A stretch of DNA of 64,000 bases from Campylobacter curvus (GTDB taxonomy: Bacteria > Campylobacterota > Campylobacteria > Campylobacterales > Campylobacteraceae). Positions 46,859-55,701 of this stretch are shown in pieces. Positions within the stretch are counted from its first letter, which is position 1. Each line of letters starts with the position of its first letter. The notes beneath the pieces are model-generated. The model did no database searches, was not told the origin of the DNA, and worked only from the letters and a program-made list of their open reading frames with translations. Location of the stretch: NCBI RefSeq assembly GCF_013372125.1, contig NZ_CP053826.1, positions 1,612,001-1,676,000 on the forward strand, read 5' to 3'. The position numbers and the translations under genes are program-made.

Positions 46859-48222
46859 TTTAGTGTTCCGTTCGTATCTACGTAAATTTCAGGATTGGCT
46901 TCGAATTTCGCCTGAGTCTCGTTGTTTTCAAAAAAGTATGTGTGGCCGTAATATAGATACGACCTTGAGCTTAGATTGCTCACTTTTTTGCGGCTTACGG
47001 GATCTAAGACCATCCTTTCGACGACCTTGCTAAAGTAGTTCGAGCCGCCGACTATCGTAGCATAATCGACTATGACATGCTTACCGTCAAAGGTAAACGG
47101 CATAGGTATCGGGTTGCAGCCGCCCTCTTTGCCCACTGACGGCAAAAATATCCTGACATTGCACGATATACAAATGAGATCGTCACCTTTTTTGATATAG
47201 CCCATATCGCCGCAGATCATGCACGAGTCAAAGACGATGACCGGCGACGGGCGATCAGGGAAGCGATTTAGCAAGAAAAATCGCACCTGTTTGCCCTCAT
47301 CCGTGATATATGCGAAGCGGTGCAAGGCATTGTCTTTTAGCATATCCACATCAAATATAAATTTATCTCCCTGTGGTTCGACTAGTACCGGCTCTGAAAT
47401 TTGAGGCGGGCGAGATGCGTAAAGGTCGTAGTAAAGCGAGAATGCAAGCGACACGGCGATGATGACGGTGGAAAAATTTACATTTGTCGATATCTTTTCT
47501 CTAGCGGCTTTCGTAAAGCGAAAAGATATCGAGCCGACCGCATTTTTATCAGTCATAGCAGGACGAGAGGCGAAATTTAAAACAGCCAGCACAAGGATGA
47601 TAAAAGCATAAAAATACGCCGAAAACGTGGCGACGTAAATTCCTTTTGCCACGATAGAGAGCATCTGCGGATGCGTCTGCAAAGATCCGGCTCGCATGAG
47701 CTCGAGCGCAGCGCTTGAGAGCTTATCTATCACAAGGCATGCCAAGACCAGCAGGCTGAAAATTTTTAAATTTAAAGACTTTAACGAGCTTTTTAAATTC
47801 GATATCAAAAAGAACAAAACGAATACACAAAGCATCGCAAAAAGCATCAAGAAAAAGCTGATAACAGACTGCGTGTCCAAAAGCTCACCGCTAAATAGCG
47901 GGAATAGCGCGCTGATGGCGCTATAATTTAGCCCGTATCCGACGCCCAATACAAAAAACGTGAGAATTTTTGCTGGTTTAAACTCAAAAAATATCCACAA
48001 AAGGCTCAAAAACAAAAATCCAAGCGTGATACAATCAAACACCATTTTCACGCGATCGTCGACTAGCGCATGTCTAGCGACCTTGAAGATCAAGATACCG
48101 GCGACGATACCTAAAAATGACGGTAAAAATATGGTTTTTAGGCTTTTATCTTTGTTGTTTAAAGCAGCAAAAAGGACAAAACCAAGCAGGGCGGAAAGGA
48201 CCTGAACGAAGTAGATTGACAT
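46855..48222 (-). CDS. DUF2318 membrane protein of the P19 iron operon
   Basis: 455-residue membrane protein. About seven or eight helices (1-270) precede a periplasmic DUF2318 domain (about 290-420) with the cysteine pattern CMICGDMGY...LICISCNVRIF and the conserved GGCNPIPM. Such cysteines suggest a metal site. Position and size match Cj1660. A role with P19 in handling periplasmic iron or electrons is inferred from context. Confidence 0.88.
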   Translation of the reverse strand: MSIYFVQVLSALLGFVLFAALNNKDKSLKTIFLPSFLGIVAGILIFKVARHALVDDRVKMVFDCITLGFLFLSLLWIFFEFKPAKILTFFVLGVGYGLNYSAISALFPLFSGELLDTQSVISFFLMLFAMLCVFVLFFLISNLKSSLKSLNLKIFSLLVLACLVIDKLSSAALELMRAGSLQTHPQMLSIVAKGIYVATFSAYFYAFIILVLAVLNFASRPAMTDKNAVGSISFRFTKAAREKISTNVNFSTVIIAVSLAFSLYYDLYASRPPQISEPVLVEPQGDKFIFDVDMLKDNALHRFAYITDEGKQVRFFLLNRFPDRPSPVIVFDSCMICGDMGYIKKGDDLICISCNVRIFLPSVGKEGGCNPIPMPFTFDGKHVIVDYATIVGGSNYFSKVVERMVLDPVSRKKVSNLSSRSYLYYGHTYFFENNETQAKFEANPEIYVDTNGTLK

Positions 48223-48260
48223 AACTAAACCCTAGGAATTTTCTTAAATTTGGTTTGAAA

Positions 48261-48278
48261 AGGGCGATCGCTCGCCCT
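48261..48278 (-). terminator. Hairpin after p19
   Basis: AGGGCGA and TCGCCCT form a 7-bp stem with a TCGC loop, just past the p19 stop. It could lower expression of the downstream operon relative to p19. Confidence 0.5.
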
Positions 48279-48282
48279 AAAA

Positions 48283-48804
48283 TTATTTGACAGGACCACC
48301 TGTCCATTGGAATTTGTAAGTTGTCGTGAAAGGCTCGAACCATTTACCAACACCTGTCTCTTTGTCCGCATGGCGACCAAAGCCTTGTTTTTCAGGATTG
48401 TCGATATGGAATTTCAGCTCATAGTTGCCCACGCCGGTATCCATTTTGATGTTTGCACCGTAGTGAGGTCCGTCGCTAGCGACCATAGGCATGAATGTTC
48501 CTTTTTTGACTTTGCCGTTATCAAGGTTTTTTAGCTCGTAGTTGATCTTTAGATAAGGTATCCACTCGCCCTCACCAAAGCCGTTTTTGTTACCGGCGAT
48601 AGCGTGGATGTCAGCCTCCATGTGCATGTCGGCTAAGCTTGGAGCTAGATCTACGCCTTTTGGCTCCATATCGATAGGTTGTAGATAAACAGCGGCGATC
48701 TCCATACCGTTAGCCTCAACAGGCTCGCCGATAGGGTGCTCCCCCGCAACCGCGAAACTTGCAGCAAGGCTGAACGCCAAAGCTGAACTTAAAATTTTAT
48801 TCAT
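48283..48804 (-). CDS. p19: P19 periplasmic iron-transport protein
   Basis: 173-residue periplasmic protein of the P19/Tp34/FetP family, with a signal peptide ending FAVAGEHP. The segments MEIAAVYLQPIDMEP and DMHMEADIHAIAGNKNGFGEG carry the Met and His residues that bind copper and iron in P19. It works with the FTR1 permease encoded 20 bases upstream. Site AAAGGAGAAAG. Order ftr1-p19-DUF2318-permeases-ATPase-thioredoxin is the same as in C. jejuni. Confidence 0.93.
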   Translation of the reverse strand: MNKILSSALAFSLAASFAVAGEHPIGEPVEANGMEIAAVYLQPIDMEPKGVDLAPSLADMHMEADIHAIAGNKNGFGEGEWIPYLKINYELKNLDNGKVKKGTFMPMVASDGPHYGANIKMDTGVGNYELKFHIDNPEKQGFGRHADKETGVGKWFEPFTTTYKFQWTGGPVK

Positions 48805-48824
48805 ACTTTCTCCTTTTGATAAGA

Positions 48825-50765
48825 TTAGTTTGTTTTTTCTTTTCTTTTTTTCATTATGATTATGCCAACGACCAAAGCCGTGATCATCAAAATTTGCGGT
48901 ATCAAGCTCTCATAGTATGGCTTCAAGCCAAACCAATCGCCCATCCATTGCGGGAATTCTAGTCCGTTTATGATAGTCGGAACAAAAATTTTACCCTCGA
49001 CCAGCTCCATCACGCCCTTACCGACAAAGACGATCGACATATAAAATATGATCGCTGATGTAAAGACGAAAAACGGCTTGATAGGAATTTTAATAGAAAA
49101 TCTCTTAAATACAAAATATACGACTAGCAGTATCACGAGACCGGCGATGAAACCAGCACCGATAGCCGAGTAGCCGCTGCTGTCTTTGGCATCAAAGATA
49201 AGCGACTGATAAAAGAGCACTGTCTCTGCACCCTCTCTAAATACGGCTAAAAATACCGTCCACCAAAGCGCCATAGCCGAGTCATTGGCTAGCGACTCAG
49301 TCACATGAGACTTGATATACTCGTTCCATTTTTTAGCACCCGCATTTGATAGTAGCCAAAAGCCCACGTAAAAGAGCAGTCCTACGGCTATGAGCATGAC
49401 GATGCCTTCCATCAGCTCGCGCTTTTGACCGGCTGCTTGACCAAAAATGAGGTTCATGATCCACGCCATGACAAAACTTAAAACGACTGCTACGCCGACT
49501 GAGCTATATACGACCTTGCCCATTTTGGCGTCATTGCCGGTTTTTACTAAGTATGCGACCACGGCTGCTACGATGATGAGAGCCTCAAAGCCCTCACGCA
49601 AGATGATAGTAAATGCCGAGATGAATAAAAACCAAGGCGAAGTCGGAGTGCTGGTTTTGCCCAGAGCTGTATTTAGCTGATCGCTCATAGTAGCTGCGGC
49701 GGCTTCTATCTTATCTATGCTCGCACCTGATTTCATCAAAGCCGGGATAGCACCGAAGCTTCCCTCGATAGCGGTTTTTAAATTTACATCGCGAGCTCCC
49801 ACGCTGTTTTCCATACCACTGCCCTCAAACTCGTCAAAATATAGATCCTGCACGTCAGCGATCGCCTTTTTAGCGTCTCCGGCCTTGTAGGTTTGTATCG
49901 CAGCGGCGATTTTATCGTTGATATTTTTAACGACTGGCGTGTAATCAGTTTGAGTATCTGTTTCGTCGCTGGTTTCGTTACTCATATCCACGGCAGCGAT
50001 CTTAGCGGTATCTGCAGGTAGTTTAGCTACCGCATCATAGGTTATTTTTATCACTTCATTTAGTTTGCTTTTAAAATCGTCTTTGCTGATGCCATTGCTT
50101 ATGCCGCTTATCGCTTCGCTCATCTTTCTTTGTATATCGGCATCTACGCTTTTGCCGTTATCTATATGCTGACGCACGGCGATCTCGAGTTTTGTATTGC
50201 GATAATCTACGAATTTAGCATTCTCCACATCTCTTTGAGCGTCATCTTTTTTATCGTTATCATAAGCATCGATAGCGCTATTTATATCCTTTGACATACT
50301 TTCAAACGCTACTCTCCACTCAGGTACAAATTTGGACGTGTCAAAGCCACTGCTTGCCGGTGCAGCGGGAGTATCCGAATACTCTCCTACAAGTCTATGT
50401 CCGCTTATGATCGCAGGTAGGACTTCGGCGATTTGAGAATTTATCTTTTCTATCCTGGCAGTGACATCATCTACCGATTCTCCGGCCTTGATAGCCTTTC
50501 TGATCTCGCCAAACTGCTTTTCCATATCGTAGGCCTTTTTTTGACCTAAATTTATACGTATAGCGCCTTCGACATCTTCAAACAAGCCAAAGTAGGCCTC
50601 TTGCGTATGAGTGACGGCATCTTGGGTGTTGCCGGCTTTATATTCGGCTAGGACTTTTTCGAGTGAAGTTTTGATCTGTTCGGCTACCTGGGCGTAGTCT
50701 TCATTCTTTGCGTTTAGCCATAAAGGCAACAGCATGATGAGTAGGAATTTTATGAAATTTTTCAT
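48825..50765 (-). CDS. FTR1-type iron permease with long periplasmic domain
   Basis: 646 residues if started at the ATG at 50765, which gives a proper signal peptide (MKNFIKFLLIMLLPLWLNA); a frame from 50816 would add 17 residues before it. Residues about 20-385 form two imperfectly repeated helical periplasmic domains. Residues about 385-640 form the FTR1 membrane domain with seven helices and two REGxE iron motifs, LREGFEAL and FREGAETV. The basic tail is MKKRKEKTN. It imports iron with P19, and a Fur-like site lies upstream. Corresponds to Cj1658. Confidence 0.93.
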   Translation of the reverse strand: MKNFIKFLLIMLLPLWLNAKNEDYAQVAEQIKTSLEKVLAEYKAGNTQDAVTHTQEAYFGLFEDVEGAIRINLGQKKAYDMEKQFGEIRKAIKAGESVDDVTARIEKINSQIAEVLPAIISGHRLVGEYSDTPAAPASSGFDTSKFVPEWRVAFESMSKDINSAIDAYDNDKKDDAQRDVENAKFVDYRNTKLEIAVRQHIDNGKSVDADIQRKMSEAISGISNGISKDDFKSKLNEVIKITYDAVAKLPADTAKIAAVDMSNETSDETDTQTDYTPVVKNINDKIAAAIQTYKAGDAKKAIADVQDLYFDEFEGSGMENSVGARDVNLKTAIEGSFGAIPALMKSGASIDKIEAAAATMSDQLNTALGKTSTPTSPWFLFISAFTIILREGFEALIIVAAVVAYLVKTGNDAKMGKVVYSSVGVAVVLSFVMAWIMNLIFGQAAGQKRELMEGIVMLIAVGLLFYVGFWLLSNAGAKKWNEYIKSHVTESLANDSAMALWWTVFLAVFREGAETVLFYQSLIFDAKDSSGYSAIGAGFIAGLVILLVVYFVFKRFSIKIPIKPFFVFTSAIIFYMSIVFVGKGVMELVEGKIFVPTIINGLEFPQWMGDWFGLKPYYESLIPQILMITALVVGIIIMKKRKEKTN

Positions 50766-50835
50766 GTTTACAAATCCAATAAATTTAAAATAACAAATTG
50801 AGTGGAAAGATACCATATTTTGGCTTTAACCAAAA

Positions 50836-50856
50836 TAAAAATGATTATCATAAAGT
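50836..50856 (-). promoter_or_regulatory. Fur-box-like operator of the iron operon
   Basis: AAAATGATTATCATAAAG contains the near-palindrome ATGATTATCAT, a good half of the Fur consensus. It lies about 75 bases upstream of the ftr1 start. Confidence 0.65.
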
Positions 50857-50889
50857 AAGAGTTTTTGAAAAGAGATCAAATTTCGCAGC

Positions 50890-50911
50890 AAAGAGGGCTG
50901 GCGCCCTCTTT
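50890..50911 (-). terminator. Terminator of the formate dehydrogenase operon
   Basis: Stem AAAGAGGGC with GCCCTCTTT (9 bp) and a TGGC loop, directly after the fdhB stop. The minus-strand transcript would end here. Confidence 0.8.
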
Positions 50912-50915
50912 TTGA

Positions 50916-51488
50916 TTATTGTACTGTATTTGAAACGATACCTACATCCTTGAGCATCACACGTTTCCTATAAATGTTTGAAACGTCCGTAGCATCGCCG
51001 ACCAGGAGTGCATTTGTGGAGCATACAGCCGCACACATAGGCACTTTACCCTCCGCTATACGATTTTGTCCGTATAGCTCGAATTCCTCGTGGGTATTTG
51101 TAGGCTCAGGACCGCCTGCACACATGGTGCATTTGTCCATCTTGCCCTTTATGCCAAACGCTCCGTCGCGTGGGAACTGCGGAGCTCCGAACGGGCAGGC
51201 GTATAGGCAGTATGCACAGCCTATACATTTATGCTTATCATGAAGGACGATGCCATCAGCCCTGATATAAAAACAATCCACCGGACATACTTGCTCGCAA
51301 GGTGCGTCAGTGCAGTGCTGACAAGCGATAGTGGTGGAAACCTCTTTGCCCTCGATACCGTCATTTAATGTTATGACCTTACGGCGATAAAGACCAACTG
51401 GAAGCTCATGAGCCGAGGAGCACGCCACCTGACAAGCAAAGCAGCTTATACACCTGCTATCATCTACGAAAAATTTCATTCTTGCCAT
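50916..51488 (-). CDS. fdhB: Formate dehydrogenase iron-sulfur (beta) subunit
   Basis: 190-residue ferredoxin-like subunit carrying electrons from FdhA to the cytochrome b subunit. Cysteine clusters for four 4Fe-4S centres: CISCFACQVACSS, CQHCTDAPCEQVCPVDC, CIGCAYCLYACPFGAP and CTMC followed by a later CAAVC. There is no signal peptide, as expected for export in complex with Tat-signal FdhA. Site AGGAGGTGAACA. It lies 11 bases after fdhA. Confidence 0.95.
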   Translation of the reverse strand: MARMKFFVDDSRCISCFACQVACSSAHELPVGLYRRKVITLNDGIEGKEVSTTIACQHCTDAPCEQVCPVDCFYIRADGIVLHDKHKCIGCAYCLYACPFGAPQFPRDGAFGIKGKMDKCTMCAGGPEPTNTHEEFELYGQNRIAEGKVPMCAAVCSTNALLVGDATDVSNIYRKRVMLKDVGIVSNTVQ

Positions 51489-51499
51489 TGTTCACCTCC

Positions 51500-54478
51500 T
51501 TAGCCATTGTGCGGATCAGATTCGCCGTATTCATTGAAAAATTTTGTCTTAAAGCCCATTTCATCAGCCTTTTCGATCCTGCAAAGTCCGGCATTGAATT
51601 CTGAAATTTGAGTAACAGGGTCAAAGCCGTAGTTTGTGACGGTATTTGAGCTCTCGCCTATAACATAAGGCTTAGTTCCCTCAGGATATCTATCTGATAA
51701 ATCAACGCCTTGCATGATACCAGCAAAGTTATAAGGCAAGCAGATACGATCCGGGGTGACCGTATGATTATGGAAGCATTTTACCTTTATCTTTGTGCCT
51801 TGCGGGCTATGTATCCATATCATGTCACCATCTTTTATGCCTTTATCCATAGCAAGCTCAGGATTTACATATGCAAACATCTCAGGCGTGATCGCAGATA
51901 GATATTTACTAGTCCTCTCGATCATGCCTGCACCACTTAAATTTACTAAGCGCATAGAGCTGATGATAGTCGGGAAGTCCTTGCTCCAGTCCTCTTTTTG
52001 CTGTTCGCTGATAAACCTACTTGCAACACGGAAATTTCGCGCTTGATCGTCAAACGTAGGATATTTTTTGACCAGATCCCAGCGCGGAGAGTGGATAGGC
52101 TCGCGATGTTTTGGAATTTGATCTGTAAATTCCCAAACGATCGCACGCGCTCTTGCGTTACCATAAGGCACGATACCAAATTCACGGCATTTAGCATTGA
52201 TAATACCGCTATAATCATCGCTCCAGCTATTTCCGATCTTTGCTCTTTCTTCTTCTGTAAGAGTGATACCAAGCACTTTTTCGATATTATCTTTTGTGAT
52301 CTGAGGGTGTCCGCCTTTGATCTTAGAGTCTTTTACAGTCACGCTCTCATCAGCCAACTGGCTAACTCCGTTATGCTCCAAACCAAAGCGATTTCTAAAG
52401 CCACTTCCGCCCTCAGCATAAGGCTTGCTGATATCATAAAGTATTGGGGTGCCAGGGTGTTTTTCATCCCAGCAAGGCCATGGAAGCGAATAATACTCAC
52501 CCTTGACCTCTCCGCCTATGCCCATAAGCGTATCAGGGTCGAAATTTTCCCAGTTTGCTTGATGCCTCTTTAGTCTTTCCGGAGTTCGTCCTTGCATACC
52601 GATAGAATGTCCTGTCATAGCTATCTCGCGAGTAGCGTCGTCAGGCCATACAAAGTCTTTATTGACCTCTTTTGGCTCGCCATCGACGATCCTCATACGA
52701 AGTGCCCTAGTAAACTCTTCATAAAAGCCAAATTTCTTTGCAAACTCAAACATGACCTCATGGTCGCCTTTGCTCTCATATAAAGGTTTTACGACTTGAG
52801 TCCTCCACTGACCTGCACGATTTGTCGCATTTACGCTACCCTCGTTTTCAAAAGCACTTGCGACTGGTAAGATATAAACTCCATCTTTTCTATCGCTAAG
52901 GATCGCGATCTCATTGACAAACGGCTCTGCAACAACAAGCATATCAAGCTTACTAAGAGCTTCTTGAATTTTGACCGTATGAGCCATAGATGTTAGACCC
53001 GTTCCTTGCACCCAAAGAACCTTTAGCTCGCCGCTGGAGAAAGTCTTTTCTTCTTTAAGCACGCCCTGCCACCATTTTGATAGTGACCAGCCTTTTTCAT
53101 TTCGCCAGTTTCTATCTTCAGGATTTTTTGGATCGTGATAATAATACTCTTCAAATTTAGTGCCTTTTACCGGTGCACCGCCCTGCTTTGGCTCTTTTGT
53201 CGAGACCGCAAAGCGTTTTACGAATTCATCAAAATCAACGCCCCAGCCTTTGCAGTAGTGCTTCCACGCAGTATCAGCAAGACCGTAATACATCGGCAAT
53301 GTATCAGCAAGGTTGCCCATATCGGTAGAGCCTTGAACATTGTCGTGTCCTCTGATGATGTTACATCCGCCACCTGGCTTACCCATATTTCCTAGCACTA
53401 GCTGCAAGATGGATAAAATTCTGGTATTTGAGCTTCCTACGGAGTGTTGAGTGATACCCAAAGCCCAAATAAGCGTAGCCGGCTTAGTTGTAGCAAAAAT
53501 TCTTGTAACTTCTATCAATTGATCTACGGGAACACCAGTAACGTTACTAGTCTCTTCAGGAGTCCATTTTTCGGCCTCTTTTCTGATCTCGTCTATGCCG
53601 TAAGAGCGAGTCCTTATGACCTCTTTGTCCTCCCAGCCGTTTTTAAAGATAAGATGAAGCATGCCATATATAAACGCTATATCGGTTCCTGGTCTAAGCC
53701 TTACGAAATGATCGGCTTTAGCGGCAGTCTTTGTAAATATAGGATCTACAACGATTATCTTTGCGTTATTTCTATCGCGAGCTTGAAGCATGTGTTTCAT
53801 ACCTCCGACAGGATTTGCAACGGCAGAATTTGCACCTATACATAAAATAGCTTTTGAGTTCGCAGCCATATCACCAAAGTGATTCGTCATCGCGCCATAA
53901 CCCCAAGTATTCGCCACACCGGCGACTGTTGCGCTATGTCAGATACGTGCTACGTGATCGTTGTTGTTCGTGCCCCAAAAAGCTGCAAATTTTCTAAAAT
54001 AATATGATTGTTCGTTGTTAAATTTAGCCGAACCTAAAAACTCGACGCAATCTGGTCCGTGTTTTTTACGGATCTCGAGCATCTTATCGCCGATCTCATT
54101 TATGGCAGTCTCCCAGCTGATACGCTCCCACTTACCATTTACTTTTTTCATCGGATATTTTATACGTTGCTTACTTTTTGTTAGATCGATTTGATCGATT
54201 CCCTTGCAGCAGTGGCTTCCTTGTGAGATAGGATGGTGCACAGCCATATCCTGGCGGACCCAAACACCATCATGCACCTCAGCCTCGATACCACAGCCAG
54301 CAGAACATATCGAACATATCGTCCTTACTGTTTTTGAACCCGGATACGGATCTGGTATCCCATTTAACTCGTCTTTTTTCTTGATAGTTTCGTTTTCACT
54401 GCCAAAAGCGACGGCGCTACCAGCACCAAGCGCGGCAAGTTTTAAAAACGAACGTCTCGCAACTCTTGCATCACTCAT
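51500..54478 (-). CDS. fdhA: Formate dehydrogenase catalytic (alpha) subunit, selenocysteine-containing
   Basis: 992-residue molybdopterin enzyme oxidising formate to CO2 in the periplasm. An in-frame TGA at 53941-53939 is codon 180 (HVARI-U-HSATVAGVANTWGYG), exactly where formate dehydrogenases carry Sec or Cys; both halves are homologous to one protein. The N-terminus has a Tat signal (ARRSFLKLAALGAGSA) and a 4Fe-4S site (CSICSAGCGIEAEV, later CCKG). The molybdopterin domains follow, with CIGANSAVANPVGG and GGGCNIIRGHDNVQGSTDMG. The C-terminal dinucleotide domain contains VVTNYGFDPV-like TVTNYGFDPV. Readthrough requires SelA, SelB, SelD and tRNA-Sec; all but the tRNA gene are in the window. 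A small Tat protein gene precedes it by 10 bases. Confidence 0.96.
53911..53941 (-). promoter_or_regulatory. SECIS element after the fdhA UGA
   Basis: In the mRNA, CGCC-GGUGU-GGCG forms a short stem-loop whose loop occupies positions 22-26 counted from the U of UGA. The E. coli fdhF SECIS loop GGUCU, as I remember it, is at the same spacing, so this is a good candidate for SelB binding. Confidence 0.75.
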
Positions 54479-54488
54479 AATTTATCTC

Positions 54489-54698
54489 CTAATAAGCGAC
54501 CTTATAATATTGCTCCCACGCTTGTGTTTTTCTATAGAGCACCTCTTTTTTGTTCGACTTGCCGATCACTACGCCATTATCATCAGCCTCCAAAGCGGAC
54601 TTTGAAGTAGCGGCAAGAGACGTCGCGGCAACGGCAGCACCAGCTATCGTCGTAGCTTTTAGGGATTTTTTTAAAAATTCCCGTCTGTCTTGTTTCAT
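54489..54698 (-). CDS. Small Tat-signal protein of the formate dehydrogenase operon
   Basis: 69-residue protein with a twin-arginine motif (DRREFLKKSLKATTIAGAAVAATSLA) and a short mature part (EADDNGVVIGKSNKKEVLYRKTQAWEQYYK). Started at the ATG at 54698, which has AGAAAGG upstream; a TTG at 54707 would add three residues. Proteins like this precede fdhA in many epsilonproteobacteria (Cj1513c in C. jejuni by position). Probably an assembly factor or extra small subunit of the periplasmic enzyme; the exact role is unknown. Confidence 0.8.
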   Translation of the reverse strand: MKQDRREFLKKSLKATTIAGAAVAATSLAATSKSALEADDNGVVIGKSNKKEVLYRKTQAWEQYYKVAY

Positions 54699-54949
54699 TC
54701 CGGACAACCTTTCTAAAAATACGTAAATCTCGCGCGTTTCGATCCCGCTTCAGCGCAAACGCAGGCAAAACGGCAAAATTTTACTCGCAACGGCCCATTT
54801 TTAGGGCAACTATAATAAACCTTACAAATTCAAATACGGGTAATGTATCATAATTAGTAGAAAAACGATTTAAAATTTAAAAATAACTTTTTTAAATTTA
54901 TAAATTTTTAAAAATATATAATGTTTTATTAATGAAATTTAAAAATTAT

Positions 54950-54975
54950 GATCCGAGTCCAAGAAAACTCAGATC
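54950..54975 (-). terminator. Hairpin after the TorD-family gene
   Basis: GATCCGAGT and ACTCAGATC form a stem with one mismatch around an 8-base loop, 10 bases after the stop codon of the chaperone gene. The 240 AT-rich bases from here to the small Tat gene have no gene and probably contain the fdh promoter. Confidence 0.55.
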
Positions 54976-54984
54976 GTTTGAAAT

Positions 54985-55701
54985 TTATAATGCAGTAAAT
55001 TCGTCCCAGTATATTTTAGATTTTGCAGTCGGCATTTTAGTTTGATAAGGTTTGCGGTTAAGCGCCGCCTCGGCCGGGCTTTGCACGTTTTTATCCCTTT
55101 GCGGGGCTTCGATCGCTAAAAGCGAGCGCTCAAGTGCAAAAAAGCTTTTCATCACTAAGGCTAACGACCTGAAAAATTCCGCCTTCTCATGGTCATGAAG
55201 CATTTGTATAAACTCATCTATAAAGCCGTTTATCAAGCTCTCAAAAAGCTCAGTACTAAAGCTTTGCTCATTTATCTCCTCTTTTGCTTCATCTCTTAAA
55301 AACGTAACCATCAAAAGAAACACAAATCCTACGAAATCCTCGCTGCTTGTGCATTTTATCACGTCTCGACGGTAGCCGCTCTTCTTTAAAATTTCGATGG
55401 CACGTAGCCTAGCCGCACCCTCGTCTCGCCCCTCTTCATAAAAGCTGATACCAAGAGGCACATTTATGTAGCTTAGGTCAAATAGCACTGAATTTTGCTC
55501 GGCTTTAAACGCCTTAAAGTCAAATTTTTCAAGCTCTGCAAAGGCGTTTGCACTCTCTTCGTTTAGCGGATTTGTCGCTAGCTCGTCAAGCTGAGCACGC
55601 CAAAGGTTAAATTTATCCGGCGTCTCGTAAAAGAAAAAAGGCATTGCTAAAAATTCGTAGTAGTAAGATCTCGCCTTTAAAATTTCGACGTTTTTACTCA
55701 T
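54985..55701 (-). CDS. TorD-family chaperone for formate dehydrogenase
   Basis: 238-residue all-helical cytoplasmic protein of the TorD/DmsD family, which bind Tat signals and help insert the molybdenum cofactor. Typical parts: YEFLAMPFFFYETPD near the N-terminus and FVFLLMVTFLRDEAK with FINGFIDEFIQMLHDHEKAEFF-like helix in the middle (INGFIDEFIQMLHDHEKA). C. jejuni Cj1514c, called FdhM, occupies the same place. It overlaps the upstream ferredoxin-like gene by 8 bases. Confidence 0.82.
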   Translation of the reverse strand: MSKNVEILKARSYYYEFLAMPFFFYETPDKFNLWRAQLDELATNPLNEESANAFAELEKFDFKAFKAEQNSVLFDLSYINVPLGISFYEEGRDEGAARLRAIEILKKSGYRRDVIKCTSSEDFVGFVFLLMVTFLRDEAKEEINEQSFSTELFESLINGFIDEFIQMLHDHEKAEFFRSLALVMKSFFALERSLLAIEAPQRDKNVQSPAEAALNRKPYQTKMPTAKSKIYWDEFTAL

